Source: a candidate division WOR-3 bacterium (lineage in GTDB: Bacteria > Hydrothermota > Tepidihabitantia > Tepidihabitantales > Tepidihabitantaceae). Taken from it: a stretch of 64,000 nucleotides of DNA. The position numbers were made by a program, and so were the translations under genes. Below the pieces are notes generated by a model. The model saw only the letters and a list, made by a program, of their open reading frames with translations. It had not been told where the DNA came from and ran no database searches. The stretch covers positions 43,666 through 107,665 of the forward strand of contig JBDRTY010000004.1 of assembly GCA_039801085.1 (NCBI GenBank), given 5' to 3'. Shown here piece after piece: positions 36,749 to 45,656 of this stretch. Positions within the stretch are counted from its first letter, which is position 1; every line of letters starts with the position of its first letter.

Positions 36749-38017
36749 ATGCTTCCCTATCGTCCCCTCTTGGAACGGGCACCGGAATCGGCAGTGAGGC
36801 GAAAAAGACCCTCCTGGCTTCTGCTGATACCGGTCATAATCATGATTTCCACTGTAATATTTTTTCTCCTCCGGACGCGGAAACCAAACCCCCTGCCAGC
36901 CGGACATCAGCCGGACTCCTGCATCACCACCCGCAGTTTTGTAATCCAGCCCGGTGAAATTCTACCTTTTGCATTCAACCGTGCCGGTGTTCCGGCGGCG
37001 ATCACGGACCAGACGATTGCTGCCCTGCGCGACTTCGGTTTCAATTTCAAAACCATTCACCCCGGGGACAGCCTGATTCTCCTCTATCGTGCGGAGACGC
37101 TATTCCAGATTCGCTACTGGCGTAACTACGATTCCATTTTTAAGATCACAATTGATTCCAACCCGTTCCGGGTATCACTGATCAGCGAAGACATCCGGCT
37201 TCTGCCAACACTGATCACCGGCACAATCAGAAATTCGCTCTATCAGTCACTCATTGACCAGGGAGAAAAAATCAGCCTCGTCGCCGCCTTTACCGAAATC
37301 TTTGACTGGGAAATTGACTTTTTCTCCGAACCTCAGCCTGGAGATTCGTTCTTCATCCTCGTGGAAAAGAAATTTGTGGATTCGCTTTTGGTCGGCTATG
37401 CTCCGATCATCGCTGCCCGCTACAAAGGCATGATCGGTGATTTTTATGCGTTCCGGTTCACCGATCCGGAGGGCAACACCGAATACTACAATCTCGACGG
37501 TCAATCCCTCCGCAAAATCTTTCTCAAATCACCCCTCCGCTTCTCCCGGATCACCTCGTTTTTCGGCAGAAGGTTCCATCCCATCCGCCGGATCCCGGCA
37601 CGGCATCAGGGAATTGACTATGCTGCTCCCGCCGGCACTCCGGTGGCGTGTGTTGCTGATGGCCGGGTTGTTTCTGCCGGCTGGTCCGACGGCTATGGCC
37701 GACTGGTGATTGTCGGGCATCGGGATGGGTATGAAACCCGGTATGGACACCTCAGCGGTTTTGCCCGGGGCATCAGAACCAAAGCCCCGGTATCCCAGGG
37801 ACAGATTATCGGTTATGTTGGCTCAACCGGAATGTCTACCGGACCCCATCTCCACTACGAGGTGCGCAAATACGGCTCGCCGGTAAATCCACTCCGGATC
37901 AATCCGCCCCGGACCTCCGCAGTAAAACTGGCTTATCTGCCACTTTTCCGGGCTCAACGCGACAGCCTGCTCCGGATTATTTCCGGACAGGTGCCGCTGC
38001 CAGCACCAGTCCCATGA
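36749..38017 (+). CDS. Membrane-anchored M23-type murein peptidase
   Basis: 422 residues. A cytoplasmic basic head is followed by one membrane helix (WLLLIPVIIMISTVIFFLL). Next come a LysM/OapA-like linker region and a C-terminal peptidase M23 domain with HQGIDYAAPAGTPV, then GHRDGYETRYGHLS and PHLHYEVRKYG. The His and Asp zinc ligands are all present, so it is probably an active endopeptidase that cuts peptidoglycan cross-links. The ATG at 36749 is fixed by the adjacent promoter. Its last 41 nt overlap the convergent comF gene. Confidence 0.92.
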   Translation: MLPYRPLLERAPESAVRRKRPSWLLLIPVIIMISTVIFFLLRTRKPNPLPAGHQPDSCITTRSFVIQPGEILPFAFNRAGVPAAITDQTIAALRDFGFNFKTIHPGDSLILLYRAETLFQIRYWRNYDSIFKITIDSNPFRVSLISEDIRLLPTLITGTIRNSLYQSLIDQGEKISLVAAFTEIFDWEIDFFSEPQPGDSFFILVEKKFVDSLLVGYAPIIAARYKGMIGDFYAFRFTDPEGNTEYYNLDGQSLRKIFLKSPLRFSRITSFFGRRFHPIRRIPARHQGIDYAAPAGTPVACVADGRVVSAGWSDGYGRLVIVGHRDGYETRYGHLSGFARGIRTKAPVSQGQIIGYVGSTGMSTGPHLHYEVRKYGSPVNPLRINPPRTSAVKLAYLPLFRAQRDSLLRIISGQVPLPAPVP

Positions 38018-38717
38018 CCGCACCTGCGCCGGCTGCCAGCAACTTGCCTGCTGCCGCCGAAATTGTAGCACCGGTAGTCATTACATCATCAACGAGAATC
38101 AGCCTTTCGCCCTGAAACCTGACCCCGGGTTTTACCGCAAACGCATCCTGCACATTCCTTTTCCGGGCAGTCTCATCCTTCATTTCAATCTGACTCCGGG
38201 TATTTTTCCTTCGGACGAGCGGATCAAGCAGCGTCACACCGGTAATCGCCGCAACTTCCTGTGCCAAGAGATAAGCCTGATTATACCCCCGTTCCCGCAA
38301 TCGTGCCGGATGCAGCGGCACAGCACAGATACCATCCGCCCGGCTTAATTCACTGTCCTGCCGCACCAGAAGTGCCATCGCACCACCCAGAATGGGTACC
38401 AGTCCGGTTTTACCCTGATATTTAAGGTTCTGAATCAGGCTGGAAAATGGCGGCTGATAAAGCCCCACTGCGCGAACCCGGCTGAGAAAGAACTCCTGCC
38501 CGCACAAACCGCATATCTGCTCATCCGGCAGACAGGGCCGGCCGCAACGCTGACACACCCCCAGTTCACTGTTAAAAAGGAGCAGGCGGCAGGAATCACA
38601 GATCAGCCCGGACTCAATCTCCTCATCACAGCCGCAACAAACAGGCGGGAAGACAAAATCTGAGAGTGCCTGCAGGAAAAACTTCAGCCGGCTCAGAATC
38701 GAGCCGTCAAGACTCAT
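37977..38717 (-). CDS. comF: ComF-family phosphoribosyltransferase-like protein
   Basis: 246 residues. N-terminal zinc-finger cysteines (CCGCDEEIESGLICDSC and CQRCGRPCLPDEQICGLC) precede a PRTase fold with GYNQAYLLAQEVA and the PRPP loop LILVDDVMTTGATI. ComF helps DNA uptake in naturally competent bacteria, although its exact reaction is unsettled. The gene overlaps lgt by 4 nt and its 3' end overlaps the M23 gene by 41 nt. Confidence 0.92.
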   Translation of the reverse strand: MSLDGSILSRLKFFLQALSDFVFPPVCCGCDEEIESGLICDSCRLLLFNSELGVCQRCGRPCLPDEQICGLCGQEFFLSRVRAVGLYQPPFSSLIQNLKYQGKTGLVPILGGAMALLVRQDSELSRADGICAVPLHPARLRERGYNQAYLLAQEVAAITGVTLLDPLVRRKNTRSQIEMKDETARKRNVQDAFAVKPGVRFQGERLILVDDVMTTGATISAAAGKLLAAGAGAVMGLVLAAAPVRK

Positions 38718-39481
38718 CTTCTGCGGGATAAAAGGACTATCAGCACCAGCCCCAGCAGACTGAGACTCAATGCCACCGCCTGATTACCCCAGAAATTGGC
38801 AGCATCCTCATAATATCGGACAAAATCAATCCCGAACCGGAAAAGGGAATAAAGCAGCAGAATTATACCGAAAAGCACACCGGGTTTTAGTTTTCTCCGT
38901 TCCAGCAGGAGCGCAACGCCAAAAAGCACAAATCCGGCTAATGAGGAGTAAAGCTGGGTTGGATGAATTGTCTGATTGGGAAACTGGGCACCCGCGGCTG
39001 AACCGGCAGGAAAAACCATCCCCAGCGGGCAGGTGGTCGGCTTGCCAAAACAGCAGCCGTTAAGAAAACAGCCGATTCTGGTAAATCCTTCCCCCAGCAC
39101 CAGTGCCGGTGCCACCGCATCCAGCATTTTCAACAGAGGCAGACGATTCAGCCAGACAAAGACCAGCCCGGCGATAAATGCGCCTAAAAAACCGCCATAA
39201 AACATCAGTCCGGAAAGACCCGGCGGGTTACCCCAGAACCGGATTATCCCCACCAGGTCATTTCGGAACTCATCCCAGTGAAAGGCAACATAAAACAGTC
39301 TTGACCCCAGAACAACTGCCAGCAAAACCCAGAGCGCCAGATCGGTAATCCTCTTCGGCTCCACCCCGAACCGCTGGGCCCGGCGTTCAACAATCATGAT
39401 CCCCAGCACAAACGAGATAAAAAGCATCACTCCATAGGAGTAGAGCTGAAAATTGCCGATTCTGATCAGTACCGGCAGCAT
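38714..39481 (-). CDS. lgt: Prolipoprotein diacylglyceryl transferase
   Basis: 255 residues with about seven membrane helices. It attaches diacylglycerol to the lipobox cysteine of prolipoproteins in the inner membrane. Family signatures are ISFVLGIMIVERRAQ near the N-terminus, GEGFTRIGCFLNGCCFGKP in the centre and HPTQLYSSLAGF. It should process the lipoproteins at 6.2, 10.6 and 11.2 kb. The promoter ends 6 nt before the ATG, so the mRNA is leaderless. comF follows. Confidence 0.95.
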   Translation of the reverse strand: MLPVLIRIGNFQLYSYGVMLFISFVLGIMIVERRAQRFGVEPKRITDLALWVLLAVVLGSRLFYVAFHWDEFRNDLVGIIRFWGNPPGLSGLMFYGGFLGAFIAGLVFVWLNRLPLLKMLDAVAPALVLGEGFTRIGCFLNGCCFGKPTTCPLGMVFPAGSAAGAQFPNQTIHPTQLYSSLAGFVLFGVALLLERRKLKPGVLFGIILLLYSLFRFGIDFVRYYEDAANFWGNQAVALSLSLLGLVLIVLLSRRR

Positions 39482-39487
39482 CAGGCT

Positions 39488-39515
39488 ATTCTACTTTCAG
39501 CCGTCAACCAGTCAA
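39488..39515 (-). promoter_or_regulatory. lgt promoter, leaderless type
   Basis: On the minus strand, TTGACT (39510-39515), 16-nt spacer and TAGAAT (39488-39493), then 6 nt to the ATG at 39481. It lies just past the stop codon of the M50 protease gene. Confidence 0.75.
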
Positions 39516-39523
39516 GCAGAAAT

Positions 39524-40591
39524 TCAGAACCCCGCCCCGGGGAAGGGAGCAGGGGTAAAGGTCAGAGCAAAAACCGTCAGTGCCACCAGCGCCAGAATGA
39601 TATCGGTCCGGTTGAGGGGTGTAATATTATCCAGCGGGGGCGGATGTTTCAGACCTAAAATTGTCGCCAGAAATGCCCAGAAGGGCCAGCCGAGCCAGAA
39701 AATCCCGAGCAGTAACAGCGCACCAATAATAATAAAGGAAAACAGACGGTAGCGCCGGCCTAAAATCGCATAGGCGATATGTCCACCATCCAGCTGGCCA
39801 ACCGGCAGCAGATTGAGTGCGGTCACAAACATGCCGAGCCAGCCGGCAAAGGCAAGCGGATGGAGAACCACATCAAAACCCGGTCCGGGCAGACGGTGAA
39901 ACAGCCGGGAAATCAGCTCGAAAATCAGCGGTGAGCCCAGACGGAGCAGCGGGGCATTCTCCGGGACCGGCTGAACCCGGGACAGTGCCAGCCCGACTAC
40001 CGAAACCGGAATCGCCACCAGAAACCCGGTCAGCGGTCCCGCAATCCCGACCCGCACCAGTGCACTGCGCGAAGGCACGGGCGAACGGATACGGATAAAG
40101 GCACCCATTGTACCGGTCATCGGATGCGGCACGGGCAGAAAATAGGGTGGCGTGGCATCAACCCCATAAGCCCGGGCGGTCAGATAATGTGCCAGTTCAT
40201 GACTGCCTAAAATCAGAATGATTCCCAAGGAAAAGGGAATGCCACTTAAAAGATTCAGCGGACCGGCAAAAGGATTTCTCCCCGCATGCAGGGCGCCCAC
40301 AATCAGAGTTGTAAATATGGTCAGAAGCAGCAAAAGAATATTAACCCACAGCCGGACCGGCCGGTTTTGGGGCAGATAGCCGTAACTGACGACATGTCCA
40401 TCACCCTCCTTTTCGAAAAATGCCACCGCACCGTTGCGGGCAAACACCTGCTTCAGATTCTCAATATTCTCGTTAACCGGTTCAAAAATTCTGCCCCGGA
40501 TTCTGTTACCCTGAATCGACTCGATCGCCATAAACCTGGCAAGGGCGTAAAAGTCCACCGGTCCCTCATTCACATTTTCATTCATATCCAT
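39524..40591 (-). CDS. M50-family intramembrane metalloprotease
   Basis: 355 residues. An N-terminal soluble region of about 90 residues leads to several membrane helices. The zinc motif is LGSHELAHYLTARAYG, and the second site is LNLLPVGQLDGGHIAYA. The segment MGAFIRIRSPVPSR between them is typical of the archaeal and plant EGY-like site-2 protease branch rather than RseP. No PDZ domain is present. The substrate is unknown. An AGGAAAGG site precedes the ATG. It follows hypE by 21 nt. Confidence 0.9.
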   Translation of the reverse strand: MDMNENVNEGPVDFYALARFMAIESIQGNRIRGRIFEPVNENIENLKQVFARNGAVAFFEKEGDGHVVSYGYLPQNRPVRLWVNILLLLLTIFTTLIVGALHAGRNPFAGPLNLLSGIPFSLGIILILGSHELAHYLTARAYGVDATPPYFLPVPHPMTGTMGAFIRIRSPVPSRSALVRVGIAGPLTGFLVAIPVSVVGLALSRVQPVPENAPLLRLGSPLIFELISRLFHRLPGPGFDVVLHPLAFAGWLGMFVTALNLLPVGQLDGGHIAYAILGRRYRLFSFIIIGALLLLGIFWLGWPFWAFLATILGLKHPPPLDNITPLNRTDIILALVALTVFALTFTPAPFPGAGF

Positions 40592-40612
40592 ATATCCGAC
40601 CTTTCCTGAAGG

Positions 40613-41686
40613 CTAACAGATTCGGGGCAGTTGCTCACCTTCCAGCATCAGCAGCCGGCGCAGTGAACCCAGGCGGGTTTTAAGCCAAACTCCGGCAGGA
40701 GCCTTTGCCACCTCACCGATAACCCGGGCATTTCTTCCTTCAGGAAAACTGCGCATCACCTTCAAGATCGCCTCTGCCTGCTGCCGGGCGGAGATGATCA
40801 CCACCTTGCCCTCGTTTGCCATATAAAGCGGATCCAGTCCCAGAAGTTCCGCCACTCCCCTGACCGCCATTGACACCGGCACCGCCTGTTCATCCACGAT
40901 CAGCCCCAGACCGCACATTTCCGCAAACTCATTCAGGGTTGTTGCCAGCCCGCCCCGAGTCGGGTCACGCATCACCCTGACCCCGCCCCACTCCAGCACC
41001 GCCATAATCAGCCGGTTCAGGGGTGCGCAGTCACTCTTCAAATCCGCCTTCAACCGGTAAGTTCCCCTTGCCAGCGCTACCGTTGCCTCGTGGCTGCCGA
41101 TCTCACCATTAATCAGAATCACATCTCCGGGCCTGATCCGCTCCGCGCCCAGTTTTACCCCAAGCCTCCTGCCCACACCAGAAGCATTGAGATAAACACC
41201 CTCCTCGACCTGCTGGGTGTCACGCTCAATAACCTTTGTATCCCCGGTAACAATTTTAACCCCTGCTTTCCTAGCTGTTTGCGAGATTGATTTACAAATT
41301 TTCTCAACTGTCGCCATCCTTACACCTTCCCTTAGAATAAAGCCGATCGCTATAAACTCCGGTTGTGCTCCACATACCGCCAGGTCATTCACCGTGCCGG
41401 CAACCGCCAGTTTTCCGATATCTCCGCCCGGGAAAAAAAGCGGTTGCACAACATATGAGTCGGTGGTAAAACAGATCTGATTACTGTGCAGTCTGAGCGC
41501 AGCCGCATCCTCCAGCCGGTTGAGCACCGGATTACCGAAATACCTCAGAAACAGCTCCTGAATCAGCCGGTGCATCTTTCTCCCCCCCGCACCGTGCGCC
41601 AGCACAATCTGTTCCGATTCTTCCTTACCCGGAAATGCTCCGGGATAGACCGCAATCTTACCCGCTGCTTCTTTTTTACCTTTCAT
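40613..41686 (-). CDS. hypE: Hydrogenase maturation protein HypE
   Basis: 357 residues. It dehydrates the thiocarboxamide on its C-terminal cysteine to make the cyanide ligands of [NiFe]-hydrogenases. LAHGAGGRKMHRLIQELFL opens the domain, CFTTDSYVVQPLFFPGGDIG is the central motif, and the protein ends in the catalytic PRIC. The ATG at 41686 overlaps the hypD stop; a GTG at 41704 is possible. Only hypD and hypE are present here: no hypA, B, C, F or hydrogenase gene is in the window. Confidence 0.94.
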   Translation of the reverse strand: MKGKKEAAGKIAVYPGAFPGKEESEQIVLAHGAGGRKMHRLIQELFLRYFGNPVLNRLEDAAALRLHSNQICFTTDSYVVQPLFFPGGDIGKLAVAGTVNDLAVCGAQPEFIAIGFILREGVRMATVEKICKSISQTARKAGVKIVTGDTKVIERDTQQVEEGVYLNASGVGRRLGVKLGAERIRPGDVILINGEIGSHEATVALARGTYRLKADLKSDCAPLNRLIMAVLEWGGVRVMRDPTRGGLATTLNEFAEMCGLGLIVDEQAVPVSMAVRGVAELLGLDPLYMANEGKVVIISARQQAEAILKVMRSFPEGRNARVIGEVAKAPAGVWLKTRLGSLRRLLMLEGEQLPRIC

Positions 41687-42761
41687 ACCGGTAATAGGCA
41701 GCACATGCCCCTTCTGAAGAAACCATGCACGGACCCTTGGGTGTCTCCGGTGTGCACACCCGGCCGAAAAGCCGGCACTCTGATGGTATCATCAGTCCCA
41801 GGAGCACCTCACCACACCGGCAACCGGATGCCGGTCTGCTCGACCGGGCTGAACGGAGTCCAAACCGGACCCGGGCATCAAACTTTTGCCAGTCGGGTTT
41901 CAGCTTCAAGCCCGAATTTCTGATCCTTCCGATCCCCCGCCACTCGGCATCGGTAACTTCAAAAATATCGTTTATCAGCTGCTGGGCAACCCGGTTTCCC
42001 TCGGGTCTGACACTCCGCCGGTACTGAATTGCCAGACCGGGACCGTGTTCCAGCTGTTCCAGCAGCAGAAGGATTCCCTCAAGAATATCTGCCGGCTCAA
42101 AACCGGTAATACAGCACGGCAGACCGAATCGCTCCACCAGAAACTCATAAGGCTGGGAGCCGATTATGGTCGATACATGACCCGGAAGGATGAAACCGTC
42201 AATCTTCATCTTTTTTGCCGAGGCGATGAACTCCAGCGCCGGTGGGATCAGCTTGAACATCGTCAGAACCGAAAAATTCTCCACCCTGCGCTCCGCTGCC
42301 GCCAGCACCGTTGCCGCCACGGTGGGAGCGGTCGTTTCGAACCCCACCCCCAGGAATACAAACTCCTTTTCCGGCTCCGCCATTGCCATCTTTAACCCGT
42401 CCTGAGGTGAATAAACCACGCGGATGTCCGCACCCTCTGCCTTCGCCTCTGCCAGTGAACCGAGCGACCCCGGCACCCGGATCATATCGCCGAATGTAAC
42501 CAATGCCAGCCCCTGGCGTTCTGCCAGCTGGCGCGCGGTATCAATTTCCGCATCCGTGGTCACACACACCGGACAGCCCGGACCGGAGAGCAGTTTCAGC
42601 CGGGGATCAACCGCCCGCCGGATACCGGAGGCGGAAATTGCCATCGTATGTGTCCCGCACACCTCCATCAGCCTGATCCCATCTCGCTCCTGACACAACC
42701 TGGTAACCTGCTCATTCACCAGTATCAGCAGCCGCTGATCACTGTCTGGGGTCACTTTCAT
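41676..42761 (-). CDS. hypD: Hydrogenase maturation protein HypD
   Basis: 361 residues. HypD is the Fe-S scaffold on which the Fe(CN)2CO unit is built. Conserved motifs are MEVCGTHTMAISASGIR, LSGPGCPVCVT, and GVGFETTAPTVAA, with C-terminal cysteines (CRCGEVLLG). The ATG at 42761 is fixed by a promoter that ends 6 nt upstream. The same frame opens further upstream (42791) but that would span the promoter. It overlaps hypE by 11 nt. Confidence 0.94.
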   Translation of the reverse strand: MKVTPDSDQRLLILVNEQVTRLCQERDGIRLMEVCGTHTMAISASGIRRAVDPRLKLLSGPGCPVCVTTDAEIDTARQLAERQGLALVTFGDMIRVPGSLGSLAEAKAEGADIRVVYSPQDGLKMAMAEPEKEFVFLGVGFETTAPTVAATVLAAAERRVENFSVLTMFKLIPPALEFIASAKKMKIDGFILPGHVSTIIGSQPYEFLVERFGLPCCITGFEPADILEGILLLLEQLEHGPGLAIQYRRSVRPEGNRVAQQLINDIFEVTDAEWRGIGRIRNSGLKLKPDWQKFDARVRFGLRSARSSRPASGCRCGEVLLGLMIPSECRLFGRVCTPETPKGPCMVSSEGACAAYYRYER

Positions 42762-42767
42762 TACCTT

Positions 42768-42795
42768 ATTATAAACAACACCGGACCGCAATCAA
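42768..42795 (-). promoter_or_regulatory. hypD promoter, leaderless type
   Basis: On the minus strand, TTGATT (42790-42795), 16-nt spacer and TATAAT (42768-42773), then 6 nt to the ATG at 42761. The 6-nt stretch contains AAGGT, too close to the start to act as a normal ribosome-binding site. Confidence 0.78.
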
Positions 42796-43161
42796 AACTG
42801 GCGTCGCCGAGCAGGACCTCCGTGGTAGTGACAGATAATCCGGTGCTGCCGCTACCCCTGCCGGCAGATGAAGCAAATTCCATAACTGACATTTTTACAG
42901 ACAGTTGCCCGCCAGAGCCTGAATCAAGGAAAGTCAAGGGGGGCTAGCCCCCGGCTACCCTGACAGCAGTTCTCCTGCCTCACCGGAAGCCAGCCGGACA
43001 GACACTGACCGCCATCGCTCCTCCCGGTGTTACAGTCAGCAAACCCGGACCACCTCACCTGCCTGACAGGACCAGAGCACTCCTGTTCACCTGCACTGCC
43101 AATTTCCCGCCGGCTTACCGCTCAGCGGTTAGCAATCTCATTCCTGCAACTCCAGTCATCC
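42796..43161. other. Gene-free gap between hypD and the crotonase gene
   Basis: No gene is supported here; open frames are short and show no family motif. It is GC-rich with a perfect 14-nt palindrome (GGGGGCTAGCCCCC, about 42938-42951) that recurs in the gap at 63.2 kb. Confidence 0.6.
42937..42953. repeat. GGGGGCTAGCCCCC palindrome, copy 1
   Basis: A perfect 14-nt palindrome flanked by GTCAAG on the left. The same GTCAAGGGGGG-CTAG arrangement occurs in inverted orientation at about 63184-63205. Both copies are in gene-free gaps. Function unknown; a transcription stop or a mobile-element remnant is possible. Confidence 0.65.
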
Positions 43162-43189
43162 TTGACCCGACGCCGGCTGAGAATATATT
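43162..43189 (+). promoter_or_regulatory. Promoter of the crotonase-thiolase-tsaE unit
   Basis: TTGACC (43162-43167), 16-nt spacer, TATATT (43184-43189). Transcription should start near 43196, giving a leader of about 15 nt that contains AGGAGG (43201-43206) before the ATG at 43211. Confidence 0.68.
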
Positions 43190-43210
43190 GAAGAAAGAAC
43201 AGGAGGCGGA

Positions 43211-43993
43211 ATGGAGTTCAGATATCTGCTTGTGGAGGAAAAGCCGCCGGTGTGCTGGGTCAGATTCAACCGGCCGCCGGTGAACGCCCTCAATACCGAA
43301 ATGGTCCTGGAAATTGAGCAGCTGTTCGATGAACTGGCAAAAAAACCTGAAATCCTGGTGATCATACTGACTGGGCAGGGCAAGGTGTTCATTGCCGGTG
43401 CCGACATCGCTGAGATGTCCGGCTTCTCAGCGCTGGCGGCACGGCGGTTCGCCCAGCAGGGCCACCGGTGTCTTGACAAGATCGCCCGGATTGAAAAGGT
43501 GGTGATCGCCGCAATCAACGGATTTGCCCTCGGGGGTGGCTGTGAACTGGCACTCGCCTGTGATCTCAGAATTATGGTTGAAGGCGCAAAGATCGGACAG
43601 CCGGAGGTAAACCTCGGACTGATCCCCGGTTTTGGCGGCACTCAGCGGCTGGCACGGCTGGTCGGTCCCGGAATCGCCAAAGAGCTGATATTCAGCGGTG
43701 AGCCGGTTGATGCAGCTGAAGCGTGGCGGATCGGTCTGGTGAACCGGGTGGTGAAACCGGAGGAGCTGCTATCAGTGGCAGCGGAAGTTGCGGAGCGGAT
43801 TGCCAGCCGGGGCCCGGCAGCAGTCCGGCTTGCCAAAGCCTGTATCAATCACGGGCTGGATACTGACCTGCAGACCGGCTGTGCCTATGAGATTGAGGCG
43901 TTCGGAGTCTGTTTTGCCAGCGGTGAGCCGGCAGAGGGCACCCGGGCATTTTTAGAGAAACGGAATCCGGACTGGAAAAAAGGAAAGGAGTGA
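43211..43993 (+). CDS. Enoyl-CoA hydratase/crotonase
   Basis: 260 residues. It adds water to 2-enoyl-CoA. The oxyanion-hole segment is FIAGADIAEM and GFALGGGCELALACD. The catalytic Glu lies in GQPEVNLGLIPGFGGTQRL. It precedes a thiolase gene by 4 nt, so both probably serve beta-oxidation or the acetoacetyl-CoA to crotonyl-CoA route. The hydroxyacyl-CoA dehydrogenase needed between them is not in the window. AGGAGG is 4 nt before the ATG. Confidence 0.94.
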   Translation: MEFRYLLVEEKPPVCWVRFNRPPVNALNTEMVLEIEQLFDELAKKPEILVIILTGQGKVFIAGADIAEMSGFSALAARRFAQQGHRCLDKIARIEKVVIAAINGFALGGGCELALACDLRIMVEGAKIGQPEVNLGLIPGFGGTQRLARLVGPGIAKELIFSGEPVDAAEAWRIGLVNRVVKPEELLSVAAEVAERIASRGPAAVRLAKACINHGLDTDLQTGCAYEIEAFGVCFASGEPAEGTRAFLEKRNPDWKKGKE

Positions 43994-43997
43994 GCAA

Positions 43998-45194
43998 ATG
44001 ACCATCGGTCTGGCAAAGGAAACCTATATCATTGGTGCTGCCCGCACCCCGATCGGCAGATTTCTGGGCGGACTGGCAGCGCTGCGCGCGCCGGAGCTGG
44101 GCGCGGTTGCAATCCGGGCGGCGATTGAACGGGCTGAGGTGAAGCCCGCTGAAATTGACGGCGTAATCATGGGCAATGTCTGCCCGGCCGGAATCGGCCA
44201 GGCACCGGCGCGTCAGGCAGCGGTGATCAGCGGTGTGCCGGTAGAGGTACCGGCGCTGACGGTAAACAAGGTGTGTGGGTCAGGAATGATTGCTGTGGCG
44301 CTTGCCTGTCAGCAGATCAAAGCCGGGGATGCCCGAATCATCGTTGCCGGCGGACAGGAATCGATGTCCAATGTGCCTTATTATCTGAAAACCCTGCGTC
44401 AGGGTAACAAGATGGGCCATGCCCAGCTCCAGGACGGTATGATTTATGACGGAATCTGGGACTATTTCGGTGATGTCCATATGGGCGAGCTGGCAGACTT
44501 TACCGCCAGAAACTCCAGTATCTCCCGGGAGGCACAGGACCGCTGGGCACTCCGCTCCCACCAGAATGCGGTAGCGGCGATCCGGGAGGGCAGGTTCAAG
44601 GCTGAAATCATTCCGGTTTCGATCCCGCAGAAAAAGGGGGAACCGGTGGTGATTGACACCGATGAGGGACCGCGTGCCGACACTACCCTGGAGAAACTTG
44701 CCGGGCTGAAACCGGTGTTCAGCAGGGATGGCACGGTAACTGCAGGTAACGCCTCTTCAATTAATGATGGTGCCGCGGCGCTGGTGATCGCCAGCGGTGA
44801 TTTTGTCAAGAACCGGGGGCTGAAGCGGGTAGCCCGGATCGTCGCCTATGCCACCGGCAGTGTTGAACCGAAAATGCTGTTCTATGCACCGGTCAAGGCG
44901 GTGAGGAAACTGCTGGAGATTCAGGGCGTGGAGCTGGATTACTTTGATCTGATTGAAGTCAACGAGGCGTTTGCCGCCCAGGTCCTGGCTGATGCTCAGG
45001 AGCTGGGGCTGGACGAAAGCCGGGTGAATGTCAATGGCGGGGCAATTGCCCTGGGACATCCGATCGGCTGTTCCGGTGCCCGGATACTGGTAACACTGAT
45101 TTATGCCCTCAAGCACCGCGGGCTGAGGCGCGGACTGGCAGCGATCTGCCTCGGCGGTGGTGAGGCGGTGGCAATGAGCCTTGAGCTGGTCTGA
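43998..45194 (+). CDS. Acetyl-CoA acetyltransferase (thiolase)
   Basis: 398 residues. It condenses or cleaves acetoacetyl-CoA or 3-ketoacyl-CoA. The N-terminus is typical ([12 protein letters not shown]). The nucleophilic Cys is in [14 protein letters not shown], the catalytic His in [17 protein letters not shown], and the C-terminal Cys region is [10 protein letters not shown]. Substrate length cannot be read from sequence. GGAG lies ahead of the ATG. It is in one unit with the crotonase gene and probably tsaE. Confidence 0.95.
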   Translation: MTIGLAKETYIIGAARTPIGRFLGGLAALRAPELGAVAIRAAIERAEVKPAEIDGVIMGNVCPAGIGQAPARQAAVISGVPVEVPALTVNKVCGSGMIAVALACQQIKAGDARIIVAGGQESMSNVPYYLKTLRQGNKMGHAQLQDGMIYDGIWDYFGDVHMGELADFTARNSSISREAQDRWALRSHQNAVAAIREGRFKAEIIPVSIPQKKGEPVVIDTDEGPRADTTLEKLAGLKPVFSRDGTVTAGNASSINDGAAALVIASGDFVKNRGLKRVARIVAYATGSVEPKMLFYAPVKAVRKLLEIQGVELDYFDLIEVNEAFAAQVLADAQELGLDESRVNVNGGAIALGHPIGCSGARILVTLIYALKHRGLRRGLAAICLGGGEAVAMSLELV

Positions 45195-45209
45195 AGGGGT
45201 TGACGGCAG

Positions 45210-45656
45210 TTGCAGTTTGAAACCGGAAACGCGGAATCGACGATTCTGCTCGGCGAACGGCTGGCACAGTTGCTGAAGCCGGGTGCGGTGGTCGCCCTCT
45301 ATGGCGAGCTGGGCAGTGGCAAGACCACGCTGATCAAGGGTATTGCCCGGGGTCTGGGGGTAAGGGAACCGGTCCGCAGTCCTTCTTTTGTGATCATTAC
45401 CGAATATGCCGGCCGGATCCCGGTCTATCACATTGATCTTTACCGGTTGAATAGTACGGAAGAGGCGTCTGCGGTCGGACTCGAATCCTATCTGTGCTCA
45501 GACGGAATCTGTCTCATTGAATGGGCAGAACGAGCGGAGCCGCTCCTGCCCGCGGCTACAATCCGCATCCGGCTGGAGGTCGTTGCCGGCGGACGCCGGA
45601 TTGAGATTGCAGGATTAGCCCCGGAACTGGTGCAAGAACTGAAGCAGTTCGGATAA
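45210..45656 (+). CDS. tsaE: tRNA threonylcarbamoyladenosine synthesis ATPase TsaE
   Basis: 148 residues from a TTG start. The Walker A motif is GELGSGKTTLIKGIARG, and VYHIDLYRLN plus ICLIEWAER match the family. TsaE works with TsaB and TsaD to make t6A37 in tRNA. It follows the thiolase by 15 nt. Its last 42 nt overlap the 3' end of mfd on the opposite strand. Confidence 0.93.
   Translation: MQFETGNAESTILLGERLAQLLKPGAVVALYGELGSGKTTLIKGIARGLGVREPVRSPSFVIITEYAGRIPVYHIDLYRLNSTEEASAVGLESYLCSDGICLIEWAERAEPLLPAATIRIRLEVVAGGRRIEIAGLAPELVQELKQFG

Noticed and set aside
42648..42947. Open frame of 99 codons on the plus strand across the hypD start and its promoter
   Set aside because: It is antisense to hypD for a third of its length, has no ribosome-binding site and no family motif.
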